From Alphaproteobacteria bacterium (lineage in GTDB: Bacteria; Pseudomonadota; Alphaproteobacteria; Rhizobiales; Devosiaceae): a stretch of DNA of 20,877 nt. The notes beneath the pieces were generated by a model. It made no database searches and was not told the origin of the DNA. It was given only the letters and a program-made list of their open reading frames with translations. A program made the translations under genes and the position numbers. The stretch lies in contig JAJRRJ010000022.1 in NCBI GenBank assembly GCA_024279575.1, forward strand, positions 1-20,877. The letters run 5' to 3'. Positions 7,497 to 15,905 of the stretch are shown here, in pieces. Position 1 is the first letter of the stretch, and each line of letters begins with the position of its first letter.

Positions 7497-8178
7497 TAGC
7501 TTTTTTCCTTGCGTGTACGCACAATCTGATATCCGCCGCGCCACAAATAGCGAACAGGGGCAGAGAGCATATGCACCAGCCGGGTAAAGGGAAAGATCAA
7601 AAAGATGCTCAACCCGAGGAAGATATGGAGTTTGAAAATAATATTCACATTTTCAATATAGCTCGCCGCATTGGGATCAAAAAGGAATATGCCTTGCGCC
7701 CATGACATGAACTTGACCATTTCTTCGCCATCCAGATGTCCCAGAGAAACGAAAATGGTCATCAGACCAAAATGACCTGTGCGATTAACAAAAGCAAAAT
7801 CGAGGTGTCGGCAAACGAACTTGAGGCGCGAATTCGCGGATCAAACAGTCGACGATGCGCAAGCATCAAGCCACCGATCAACATAATAATCCCGGCAACG
7901 CCGCCAAGAACTATCGCAATCATCTGTTTTGTTTCGTGAGAAACCCCAAGGGCGTCCCAAATGGCGATCGGGGTCAAAAGGCCCACCAGATGCCCGGCAA
8001 AGATTGCCAGCACCCCCACATGGAAAAATATTGAACCCCAGATCAACTGTTTGCGTCGCAAAAGTTGCGATGAGCTGGATTTCCAGGTGGATGGGTCGCG
8101 TTCATATCGCGCGATTGAGCCCACGATCAGAACCGTCAGGGCTATATAGGGGTAAATTCCATAAAAAAACTGATGCAT
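7496..8178 (-). pseudogene. narI: narI, respiratory nitrate reductase gamma subunit (cytochrome b), interrupted by a -1 frameshift
   Basis: NarI anchors NarGH in the membrane and carries quinol electrons through two b haems. Here it is split. One frame (8178 to 7762) encodes residues 1-138 with three membrane segments and haem ligands H53 and H63, ending AQVILV-stop. The second (7762 to 7496) starts at an ATG overlapping that TGA and encodes 88 residues with two membrane segments and H46 and H64. Inserting one G (or T) in the T4G2 run at about 7766-7771 gives AQVILGLMTIFVSLGHLDGEE, which aligns with E. coli NarI, and a 227-residue protein (E. coli 225) with ligands H53, H63, H185 and H203. 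The start has a strong AGGAGG at 8184-8189 touching the narJ stop. A genuine mutation and a homopolymer sequencing error cannot be told apart here; everything else about the gene is intact. Confidence 0.88.
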
Positions 8179-8187
8179 TTTCGCCTC

Positions 8188-8904
8188 CTAATGCTTCGTT
8201 ACAGGGGCAATGCCCGGCTGCGTATTTGGCGTAGTGGGGTCCATATTTGCCAGCATGTCCCGGCTGACCGGGCATCCGGCATTGGGGTCCGGCCCAAAAG
8301 TCACCTGCGCTTCTTCCCACACATCGTCCAGGGCGTTCAGGTCTTCTGGGTCATCATCTGCAACACTGAGTAACTCGCTTACCATTTCGCTCGTCACTTC
8401 CGCTTCGGCAAATTCAGCCAGAGCGGCCAGAACCGGTGCATAATTGCTGTCGCGCCGTTTTAGCCTTTCAGCCAAGGCAAGCATAATATGTCCCGCTTCT
8501 CCCAGAATTTCGCGTGCTTCCTCAATTGGACGCGTGGAAAGAAATTCCAGCAAAATGGGCAAATGGTCAGGCAGTTCACTCGAATCCATATCAAGACCGC
8601 CGGCCCTGTAGGTTTCAAGCAAATCAACCATTGCCGGGCCGCGGTCACGACTTTCCCCGTGCACATGCTCAAACAAGTTGAGCGAGAGGGTGCGCGAACG
8701 ATCAAACAGAAGAACAAATATTTCCTGCAAATCGTAGACGTCCTTGTTTTTGATATCAGCTAAAAGGGGCTTGATATCAGCCTTTGCCGTTTCGCTTAGA
8801 ATGCTTTCCTGCATAAGGACTGCTTCAATTTCACTAACGGCAGACTTCAAGTCTTCGCCGGGGTAGCTCAAAAGAACTGAGAGCGCTTTGAATGTCTTGC
8901 TCAT
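8188..8904 (-). CDS. narJ: Nitrate reductase molybdenum cofactor assembly chaperone NarJ
   Basis: The 238-residue product matches NarJ (E. coli 236). It begins MSKTFKALSVLLSYPGEDL, the conserved N-terminus of the TorD/NarJ helical chaperones, and contains LFEHVHGESRDRGPAMVDL, the most typical NarJ segment, and DHLPILLEFLS. NarJ binds the NarG N-terminus and is needed for cofactor insertion and docking to NarI; it is not part of the final enzyme. The start at 8904 overlaps the narH stop by ATGA and is preceded by GGGAGG, which rules out the longer open frame starting at 8976. The acidic, Pro/Thr-rich C-terminus is unconserved, as usual. The narI Shine-Dalgarno overlaps its stop codon, suggesting translational coupling. 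Confidence 0.95.
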   Translation of the reverse strand: MSKTFKALSVLLSYPGEDLKSAVSEIEAVLMQESILSETAKADIKPLLADIKNKDVYDLQEIFVLLFDRSRTLSLNLFEHVHGESRDRGPAMVDLLETYRAGGLDMDSSELPDHLPILLEFLSTRPIEEAREILGEAGHIMLALAERLKRRDSNYAPVLAALAEFAEAEVTSEMVSELLSVADDDPEDLNALDDVWEEAQVTFGPDPNAGCPVSRDMLANMDPTTPNTQPGIAPVTKH

Positions 8905-10421
8905 CGTGCACCTCCCGTTGGGATTACATATTTGCGCGAGCCAAACAGTTTGCCCCCGCTTGATCCGGTGGAGCAACCATTACCATCGGTAAAACCACAC
9001 CCCCCTTTGAGGTCATAGGCATCCTCAACCGCTTCACGATGCGCAGATGGCACCACAAAACGATCCTCATAATCGGCAATAGCCATGATTTTATACATTT
9101 CCTCGATTTGAAGTGGTGTGAGACCAACCTGTTTGGCAATGCCCAGGTCAACAACGCCATCAACGGTTTTCGAGCGCATATAGCCGCGCATGGCCAGCAT
9201 CCGCTCAAGCGCTGTAACAACCGGGGCTTCGTCTCCAGCTGTAAGCATATTGGCCAGGTATTTTACCGGAATACGCAGGGACTGTACGTCTGGCATGTTA
9301 TTGTTTACCGAAATTTTGCCGGCTTCTACCGCATTTTGAATCGGGGAAAGCGGTGGAATATACCATACCATTGGCAATGTGCGATATTCGGGATGAAGCG
9401 GGAAGGCGATCTTCCAGTCCATGGCCATTTTCCAGATCGGGCTTTCAATGGCCGATTTGACCCATGCTTCAGGTATTCCCGCTTCGCGGGCTGCTGCCTG
9501 AACTTCTGGGTCGTTGGGATCAAGGAAAACATCCAGTTGAGCGTCATAAAGCTCCTGTTCGCCCTCAACAGAGGCCGCTTCGCTGATCTTGTCAGCATCA
9601 TAAAGCATCACGCCCAGATAACGGATCCGCCCGACGCAGGTTTCAGAACAAACGGTTGGCATGCCTGATTCAATGCGTGGATAGCAGAATGTACATTTCT
9701 CGCTCTTGCCGGATTCCCAGTTGTAATAGATCTTTTTATAGGGACATCCCGAAACGCACATGCGCCATCCGCGACATTTTTCCTGATCAATCAGAACAAT
9801 GCCGTCTTCCTCACGTTTGTAGATCGCACCCGATGGGCACGATGCAACGCAGGTGGGGTTGAGGCAATGCTCACACAGGCGAGGCAGGTACATCATGAAG
9901 GTGTTTTCATATTCACCGTAAATGTCCTTTTGTACCCCTTCAAAATTGTAGTCTTTGGAGCGTTTTTCAAATTCCCCCCCAAGAATTTCTTCCCAGTTGG
10001 GCGCCCATTCAATTTTCTCCATCCGTTCGCCCGTTATCTTTGAGCGCGGACGGGCGGTGGGGAATGCTTCCATTTCCGGGGCCGACTTCAAATGGTCATA
10101 GTCAAAGTCAAATGGCTCGTAATAGTCGTCAATTTCGGGTAAATCGAAATTGCCGAAAATATTGGATAAAATCCGCCACTTTGCGCCCTGTTTGGGTTGG
10201 ATTTTACCGTTTGCCTTGCGGCTCCAGCCCCCGTTCCAGCGTTTTTGGTTTTCCCAGTCTTTAGGGTAGCCAATGCCCGGCTTTGTTTCCACATTGTTAA
10301 ACCAGGCATATTCAACACCATCGCGACTGGTCCATACGTTCTTGCAGGTAACTGAGCATGTGTGACACCCGATGCATTTGTCCAGGTTCAAAACCATGCC
10401 TATTTGTGCGCGTACTTTCAT
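8901..10421 (-). CDS. narH: Respiratory nitrate reductase beta subunit (iron-sulfur protein) NarH
   Basis: A 506-residue protein (E. coli 512) that wires electrons from NarI haems to NarG through one [3Fe-4S] and three [4Fe-4S] clusters. The cysteine sets are all present: C16/C19/C22/C26 (CIGCHTCSVTC), C183/C186/C191/C195, C216/C222/C226 with W219 in place of the fourth Cys (CRGWRMC, the hallmark of the [3Fe-4S] site), and C243/C246/C258/C262. The start overlaps the narG stop (ATGA) with GGAGG 7 nt upstream, and its own stop overlaps the narJ start in the same way, so narGHJ are translationally coupled. It ends with a Gly/Ser/Cys-rich tail, which is less conserved. Confidence 0.97.
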   Translation of the reverse strand: MKVRAQIGMVLNLDKCIGCHTCSVTCKNVWTSRDGVEYAWFNNVETKPGIGYPKDWENQKRWNGGWSRKANGKIQPKQGAKWRILSNIFGNFDLPEIDDYYEPFDFDYDHLKSAPEMEAFPTARPRSKITGERMEKIEWAPNWEEILGGEFEKRSKDYNFEGVQKDIYGEYENTFMMYLPRLCEHCLNPTCVASCPSGAIYKREEDGIVLIDQEKCRGWRMCVSGCPYKKIYYNWESGKSEKCTFCYPRIESGMPTVCSETCVGRIRYLGVMLYDADKISEAASVEGEQELYDAQLDVFLDPNDPEVQAAAREAGIPEAWVKSAIESPIWKMAMDWKIAFPLHPEYRTLPMVWYIPPLSPIQNAVEAGKISVNNNMPDVQSLRIPVKYLANMLTAGDEAPVVTALERMLAMRGYMRSKTVDGVVDLGIAKQVGLTPLQIEEMYKIMAIADYEDRFVVPSAHREAVEDAYDLKGGCGFTDGNGCSTGSSGGKLFGSRKYVIPTGGAR

Positions 10422-13400
10422 ATCGATGCCTCCTGACTTTGCACTGGTTTGTCGAGCCAGTCGACCTTGGTGAGCTTGCGAACAATCACGAACTCATCCC
10501 GGTTGGACCCTACCGTTCCGTAGTAGTTGAACCCGTAGGATTGTTGGGCATAGCCACCAATCATGTGGGTTGGTTTAACAGTCGTGCGGGTCACCGAGTT
10601 ATGGATCCCGCCGCGTAGCCCGGTTTGCTCCGAGCCGGGCACGTTCACGATTTTTTCCTGAGCGTGATACATATAAAGTGTTCCCTCTTTCATACGTTGA
10701 GAAACAACCACGCGCGCAACAAGCGCCCCGTTGACATTGTAGGCTTCCACCCAGTCATTATCGACGAGATTGGCTTTTTTGGCGTCAATTTCACTCATCC
10801 ACACCACAGGTCCGCCACGGTTAAGCGTCAGCATCATCAGGTTGTCCGAATAGGTGGAGTGAATGCCCCATTTCTGGTGTGGCGTGATGAAGTTGAGCAT
10901 CACATGCGGCTCGTTATTTTGTTCCGCAGTGTTGACGCTTTTGGTGATGGTTTTGAGGTCCACAGGGGGACGGTAAGTACAAAACCCTTCCCCGAACGCG
11001 CGCATCCACAGGTGATCCTGATAGAGTTGTTGCCGCCCGGACAAGGTGCGCCAGGGGATCAGTTCGTGCACGTTGGTATAGCCTGCATTGTAGCACACAT
11101 CCTCGCTTTCAATTCCCGACCAGGTGGGGGAGGAGATGATTTTGCGCGGCTGTGCTGCGACATCCCGGAAGCGAATTTTTTCGTCTTCCTTGGGTTTTGC
11201 CAGATGAGCATGTTCACGACCTGTCGCCTTGGACAACTGGTCCCAGGCTTTGACTGCAACCTCGCCGTTGGTTTCAGGTGCCAGCATCAGGATCATTTCC
11301 GCCGCATCAATCGCGGTGTTCAGTTTCACCATGCCCTTAGTGGCGCCTTCTTCACTCACCCTGCCATTAAGATCACCTAAATGTTTGATTTCAACTTTTG
11401 TATCCCAGGCGATACCCTTGACCCCATTTCCCAGTTTTTCCATGAGCGGGCCAACGGAAGTAAAACGTTTATAGAGATTTTCATAGTCGCGCTCCACGGT
11501 AACAAAATTGGGTGCGGTTTTGCCCGGAATAAGGTCGCATTCGCCCTTTTTCCAGTCTTTAACCTGATCCTGAGCAATCTCCATTGGGGTGTCATGTAAC
11601 AGGGGAAGGGAGACCACATCGGTTTCTTTGCCCAGATATCCCGGCACAACTTCAGAAAAGCTCTTGGCGATGGATTTGAAAATTTCCCAGTCGCTGCGGC
11701 TTTCATAGGCCGGGTCCACCGCCGCTTGAAGCGGGTGGATGAACGGATGCATATCCGACGTATTCAGATCATCTTTTTCATACCAGCTTGCGGTTGGCAG
11801 AACGATGTCCGAATAAACAGCGGTTGTTGACATACGAAAATCAATTGTCACCAGCAGGTCAAGTTTGCCTTCAGGAGCTTCCTCATGCCACTTGGCTTCG
11901 ATGGGTTTTTGTCGCCCCTCCTCGCCAAGGTCTTTGCCCAGGACGCCGTGATCGGTGCCAAGCAAATGTTTGAGGAAATACTCATGTCCCTTGCCCGATG
12001 ATCCCAAAAGGTTCGAGCGCCAGACAAACAGGTTGCGCGGCCAGTTTTCCGGCGCATCCGGGTCCTCGCAGGACATTTCAAGCTTTCCTGATTTCAGATT
12101 TTCAGCGATATAGTCCTTCACCTCCATTTTTGCCCGTTTGGCAGCTTTTGCAACCTTAAGCGGGTTGGTTTTGAGTGAAGGAGCTGAGGGTAGCCAGCCC
12201 ATGCGTTCAGCCCGGATATTATAGTCAATCAAACTGGCCTCGTTCCAATCCCCTTCAGGGGCCGTTGGAGAAAGGATTTCGTTGGTACCAAGGGTTTCGT
12301 AACGCCATTGGTTGGTATGCGCATACCAGGCTGAGGTTGAGTTCATATGCCGGGGAGGGCGTGCCCAGTCCAAAGCAAAGGCAAGGGGTTGCCAGCCGGT
12401 TTGGGGTCGCAGTTTTTCCTGTCCCACATAGTGGGCCCAGCCGCCGCCAGATTTACCAACGCAACCACACATCACCAGCATATTGATAATACCGCGATAG
12501 TTCATATCCATGTGGTACCAGTGGTTAAGACCGGCCCCAAGGATCACCATTGACTTCCCTTCGGTTTTTTCGGCATTGGAGGCAAATTCGCGCGCGGCAG
12601 TAATTATCTGATCCCGTGGCACCCCGGTAATTTTTTCTGCCCATGCGGGGGTAAAGGGAATGTCATCGTTGAAATCATCAGACACCCATTCCCCACCCAG
12701 GCCGCGATCAAGGCCATAATTTGCACAAAACAAATCAAACACCGTTGCAACCAGCACTTCCTTGCGTCCAATTTTTATGCGTTTAACAGGGATATTGCGT
12801 GTCAGCACATCAGGGTGTTGGCAATTGACAAAGTTTTCCGTTGCCTGGCCGCCAAAATAGGGAAACTCCACGCCAACGACATCGTCATGGTCGCCCTCTT
12901 GGATCAGGGACAGGCGCAGATCCGTGTCTTTACCTTTGGCTCGTTCCTCAAGGTTCCATTCCCCATCTTCACCCCAACGGAAACCCACTGAGCCATTTGG
13001 GGGAACCAGATCACCGCTTTTGCTGTCAATAGCAACAGTTTTCCATTCTGGATTGTTTTTCTGTCCCAGCTTTCCCTGCAAGTCGTCAGCGCGAAGCTGG
13101 CGACCCGGAACAAGCTTGCCATCCTTTTCATCCAGCACCACCAGCATTGGCATGTCGGAATATTTCCTGACATAGTCTTCAAAATACTCGGCCTGCCGAT
13201 CCAGATGAAATTCACGCAAAATAACGTGGCCCATGGCCATCGCCAATGCGCTGTCTGTGCCCGCTTTTGGGGCCAGCCAGATGTCACCAAATTTCGCCGC
13301 TTCAGAATAGTCGGGACTGATTACTGCTGATTTTGTGCCCCGATAGCGTGCTTCTGTATAAAAATGGGCGTCAGGTGTGCGTGTTTGGGGAACATTTGAG

Positions 13401-14161
13401 CCCCACAACAACAAGAACCCGGCATTGTACCAGTCGGCACTTTCAGGGACGTCAGTTTGCTCACCCCAAGTCATGGGGGAGGCGGGGGGCAAGTCGCAAT
13501 ACCAGTCGTAAAAGCTCATTGCCGTCCCGCCAAGCAGCGACAGATAACGCGAGCCAGCAGCATAGGATACCATGGACATCGCCGGGATTGGAGAGAACCC
13601 GAACACACGATCTGGACCATACGTTTTTGCTGTATAGGCGTTTGCCGCTGCAATAATTTCAGTTGTTTCCGCCCACTCGGCGCGCACAAAGCCCCCTTTA
13701 CCCCGGGTCTTTACATATCTTTCCCTTGCGACCGGATCGTTCTGCAGAGCCGTCCATGCCTCAACGGCGCTCATGTCTTTGCGCAGCGCCCGGTAGGCTT
13801 TTAGAAGGTGAGAACGGATAAGGGGGTGCTTTACCCGGTTGGCAGAGTAAAGATACCAGCTGTAAGAGGCCCCGCGTGCGCAACCACGCGGCTCATGGTT
13901 TGGTATGCCCGCGCGCGTGCGTGGATAATCAGTTTGCTGGGTTTCCCAGGTCACAATTCCGGACTTGACGTAGATTTTCCAGCTGCATGAGCCGGTACAA
14001 TTGACCCCGTGAGTAGAGCGCACAACCTTGTCGTGCTGCCAGCGATTGCGATAGCTGTCTTCCCAGTCCCGGTTTTCGTCAGTTGTCTTTCCGTGGCCGT
14101 TGGAAAATTTTCCAACCTTGTTGCTTTTCAAGAAATTCAACTTGTCCAATAGATGGCTCAT
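10418..14161 (-). CDS. narG: Respiratory nitrate reductase alpha subunit (Mo-bisMGD) NarG
   Basis: The 1247-residue product has exactly the E. coli NarG length. It reduces nitrate to nitrite on the cytoplasmic side of the membrane. The N-terminus carries the FS0 [4Fe-4S] ligands H51, C55, C59 and C94 (THGVNCTGSCSW; PRGCARG). The block FYDWYCDLPPASPMTWGEQTDVPES near 217-241 contains the predicted molybdenum-coordinating aspartate, D223. Later conserved NarG blocks such as LLLWGSNVPQTRTPDAHF and GLNHWYHMDMNYRG are present. The early sequence lacks a Tat double-arginine export motif, fitting the cytoplasmic form. ATG at 14161 has GGAG about 8 nt upstream. It follows narK2 by 70 nt that contain a GC-rich hairpin. 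Confidence 0.98.
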   Translation of the reverse strand: MSHLLDKLNFLKSNKVGKFSNGHGKTTDENRDWEDSYRNRWQHDKVVRSTHGVNCTGSCSWKIYVKSGIVTWETQQTDYPRTRAGIPNHEPRGCARGASYSWYLYSANRVKHPLIRSHLLKAYRALRKDMSAVEAWTALQNDPVARERYVKTRGKGGFVRAEWAETTEIIAAANAYTAKTYGPDRVFGFSPIPAMSMVSYAAGSRYLSLLGGTAMSFYDWYCDLPPASPMTWGEQTDVPESADWYNAGFLLLWGSNVPQTRTPDAHFYTEARYRGTKSAVISPDYSEAAKFGDIWLAPKAGTDSALAMAMGHVILREFHLDRQAEYFEDYVRKYSDMPMLVVLDEKDGKLVPGRQLRADDLQGKLGQKNNPEWKTVAIDSKSGDLVPPNGSVGFRWGEDGEWNLEERAKGKDTDLRLSLIQEGDHDDVVGVEFPYFGGQATENFVNCQHPDVLTRNIPVKRIKIGRKEVLVATVFDLFCANYGLDRGLGGEWVSDDFNDDIPFTPAWAEKITGVPRDQIITAAREFASNAEKTEGKSMVILGAGLNHWYHMDMNYRGIINMLVMCGCVGKSGGGWAHYVGQEKLRPQTGWQPLAFALDWARPPRHMNSTSAWYAHTNQWRYETLGTNEILSPTAPEGDWNEASLIDYNIRAERMGWLPSAPSLKTNPLKVAKAAKRAKMEVKDYIAENLKSGKLEMSCEDPDAPENWPRNLFVWRSNLLGSSGKGHEYFLKHLLGTDHGVLGKDLGEEGRQKPIEAKWHEEAPEGKLDLLVTIDFRMSTTAVYSDIVLPTASWYEKDDLNTSDMHPFIHPLQAAVDPAYESRSDWEIFKSIAKSFSEVVPGYLGKETDVVSLPLLHDTPMEIAQDQVKDWKKGECDLIPGKTAPNFVTVERDYENLYKRFTSVGPLMEKLGNGVKGIAWDTKVEIKHLGDLNGRVSEEGATKGMVKLNTAIDAAEMILMLAPETNGEVAVKAWDQLSKATGREHAHLAKPKEDEKIRFRDVAAQPRKIISSPTWSGIESEDVCYNAGYTNVHELIPWRTLSGRQQLYQDHLWMRAFGEGFCTYRPPVDLKTITKSVNTAEQNNEPHVMLNFITPHQKWGIHSTYSDNLMMLTLNRGGPVVWMSEIDAKKANLVDNDWVEAYNVNGALVARVVVSQRMKEGTLYMYHAQEKIVNVPGSEQTGLRGGIHNSVTRTTVKPTHMIGGYAQQSYGFNYYGTVGSNRDEFVIVRKLTKVDWLDKPVQSQEASI

Positions 14162-14187
14162 AAATCTTTCTCCAAATTAGATGTGTG

Positions 14188-14213
14188 TTCCGGCGCCGGT
14201 TGTGGCGCCGGAA
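14188..14213. other. GC-rich hairpin between narK2 and narG
   Basis: A perfect 10-bp inverted repeat TTCCGGCGCC / GGCGCCGGAA with a 6-nt loop, in the 70-nt gap between narK2 and narG, 26 nt before the narG ATG on the minus strand. No T tract follows, so a processing or stabilising element is more likely than a full terminator; partial termination cannot be excluded. Confidence 0.7.
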
Positions 14214-14231
14214 AAGCTGTTCAAGTAACGA

Positions 14232-15839
14232 TTAGGGATTTTGGACGTAGGCGTTTGGCCTCAGGTAAAACCACCAGTTGATCAGGATGCATATGAAGTA
14301 GAACACCGCAAATCCGTATAGGGCTAATTCAGGAGTACCCGCACCCATCTGCTCCCCAAACACTTTGGGAATGATGAATGCACCATAGGCTGCAATCGCT
14401 GAAGTCCACCCAAGAACCGGGCCGGTTTGTTCCCTGTTAAACACAATGGCGATGGTTCTAAAGGTCGAACCGTTGCCAATGCCTGTTGCTGCAAACAACA
14501 GCAAAAACAAAGCCATGAATGGCAGGAACCAGGTTTCTGGTGTTGCGGAAACGTAGGCCTGCTGGATGATATAGGCCAGACCAAGGGCTGAGCCCACCAT
14601 TATAATGGAGATAATCTGGGTCACCTTAGCGCCACCCATTTTATCAGCCATCATGCCGCCAAACGGGCGAATAAGAGCGCCGATAAATGGCCCCATCCAT
14701 GCCCACATCAGAGCGGATGGCCCTGCGGCATTTATGGTGTCATGGGTCATTACCCCATCCACCATAATATGCTGGAAGCCGAATACCACTTTGATTGTCA
14801 GGGGCAGGGCGGCAGAATAACCAATGAATGAACCAAAGGTCATGATGTAGATAATGGTCATTGCCCATGTGTGTTTATTATTGAATATTTTATACTGGCG
14901 CGTAAGGTTCTGCCCCACTTGCCCAGGGATCATCTTGAGCCCTAAAACCGTCAGTACAATAACAACCGGCAAAACAATCCACTTGGAAACCATCCAGCCA
15001 GAGCCGCCAATATTGGCGGGGAGCAACAGCCACAGGCCAAAGACCGCAGCAACAAACCCAATAAGCAGCATGCCCGAAATAATGGCAAAAGCGCCGATCG
15101 GGTTTGGAATGTCGGGTGATACATGCTCGTCCCGGATATTGTTCATGCCCCACCAGCCGATTACAGCAAGGGGAATAAGCAATAGCAGCCAGACAAAACC
15201 GGCATTTTGGATATAAGTTTCAGTACCAGCCGGGATCTTGCCGATCAGGGTGCCTGATGTTTGTTGCAGGGTTCTTGAGGCCCCCCCGAACAGGCCAAAT
15301 GTCATTACCAGAGGAATAACAACCTGCATTGTAGTCACACCGAAATTGCCCAGTCCAGCATTCATACCCAAGGCGTATCCAAGAATTTTTTTAGGATAGA
15401 AGAAGCTGATATTGGACATGGAAGAAGCAAAGTTGCCGCCACCAAGGCCGGAAAGCAGTGCCAGTAATTGAAATTGCCAAAGTGGCGTATCAGGGTTTTG
15501 CAAGGCAAGGCCTGTTCCAATTGCTGGTATCATGAGCAGGGCGGTGGTGAACACGATTGTGTTGCGGCCACCTGCGATGCGGATGAAGAAAGTAGAGGGA
15601 ATTCGCAAAGTTGCCCCGGTTAGGCCGGCGATAGCTGCCAGCGTAAAGAGTTCGGATTTCTCAAAACCAAAGCCCAGATTAATCATCTGCACTGTGATAA
15701 TGCCCCAATAAAGCCAAACGGCGAAGCCACTTAACAGTGAGGGGATTGAAATCCAGAGATTTCGAGTGGCAATTTTTTTGCCTTTGGATTCCCAGAAGCT
15801 TTCGTCTTCTGGTTTCCAGTTTCTAAGATCTTGTCCCAA
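14232..15839 (-). CDS. narK2: Nitrate/nitrite antiporter, NarK2 (E. coli NarK) type
   Basis: A major facilitator protein of 535 residues. It starts with LRNWKPEDESFW and ATRNLWISIPSLL, as E. coli NarK does. It carries both nitrate signatures, GMNAGLGNFGVTTM (158-171) and TGIGNGSTF (452-460), and the two substrate-binding arginines R79 (TLRIPSTFF) and R391 (ALIRPFGGMMADKMGG). E. coli NarK has 463 residues; the extra length lies mainly between 245 and 305, where two further hydrophobic segments suggest 14 rather than 12 membrane helices. It probably exports nitrite in exchange for nitrate during respiration. The start is TTG at 15839 with AGGAG 7 nt upstream. An in-frame ATG at 15899 has no Shine-Dalgarno and would pull an intergenic hairpin into the coding region. 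Confidence 0.92.
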   Translation of the reverse strand: MGQDLRNWKPEDESFWESKGKKIATRNLWISIPSLLSGFAVWLYWGIITVQMINLGFGFEKSELFTLAAIAGLTGATLRIPSTFFIRIAGGRNTIVFTTALLMIPAIGTGLALQNPDTPLWQFQLLALLSGLGGGNFASSMSNISFFYPKKILGYALGMNAGLGNFGVTTMQVVIPLVMTFGLFGGASRTLQQTSGTLIGKIPAGTETYIQNAGFVWLLLLIPLAVIGWWGMNNIRDEHVSPDIPNPIGAFAIISGMLLIGFVAAVFGLWLLLPANIGGSGWMVSKWIVLPVVIVLTVLGLKMIPGQVGQNLTRQYKIFNNKHTWAMTIIYIMTFGSFIGYSAALPLTIKVVFGFQHIMVDGVMTHDTINAAGPSALMWAWMGPFIGALIRPFGGMMADKMGGAKVTQIISIIMVGSALGLAYIIQQAYVSATPETWFLPFMALFLLLFAATGIGNGSTFRTIAIVFNREQTGPVLGWTSAIAAYGAFIIPKVFGEQMGAGTPELALYGFAVFYFICILINWWFYLRPNAYVQNP

Positions 15840-15846
15840 GGTACTT

Positions 15847-15851
15847 CTCCT
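15847..15851 (-). promoter_or_regulatory. Shine-Dalgarno deciding the TTG start of narK2
   Basis: AGGAG on the minus strand, 7 nt before TTG at 15839. The alternative ATG at 15899 is preceded only by AT-rich sequence adjoining the narK1 stop. The protein from TTG aligns at its N-terminus with NarK homologues. Confidence 0.75.
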
Positions 15852-15875
15852 AAAGTTTGGGTTAAGTCCGGTTAT

Positions 15876-15897
15876 GAAAGGGCCTGTTGGCCCTCTC
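15876..15897. other. Hairpin between narK1 and narK2
   Basis: On the minus strand GAGAGGGCC and GGCCCTTTC can pair over 9 bp (one G-U wobble) around the loop AACA, a few nt after the narK1 stop. No T run follows. Together with the similar element before narG, it suggests mRNA processing or differential stability along the nar transcript. Confidence 0.6.
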
Positions 15898-15905
15898 ATT
15901 TAGTT

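Noticed and set aside
7496..7762. Treating the 88-residue frame as an independent small membrane protein gene
   Set aside because: Its sequence is the C-terminal third of NarI and joins the preceding frame exactly when one base is added; it is listed as part of the broken narI.
10625..11380. 251-codon plus-strand open frame within narG
   Set aside because: Antisense shadow of narG; the composition is typical of a reversed coding frame and there is no initiation signal.
15840..15899. ATG at 15899 as the narK2 start
   Set aside because: It has no Shine-Dalgarno, would translate the intergenic hairpin, and adds residues absent from NarK homologues; TTG 15839 has AGGAG at proper spacing.
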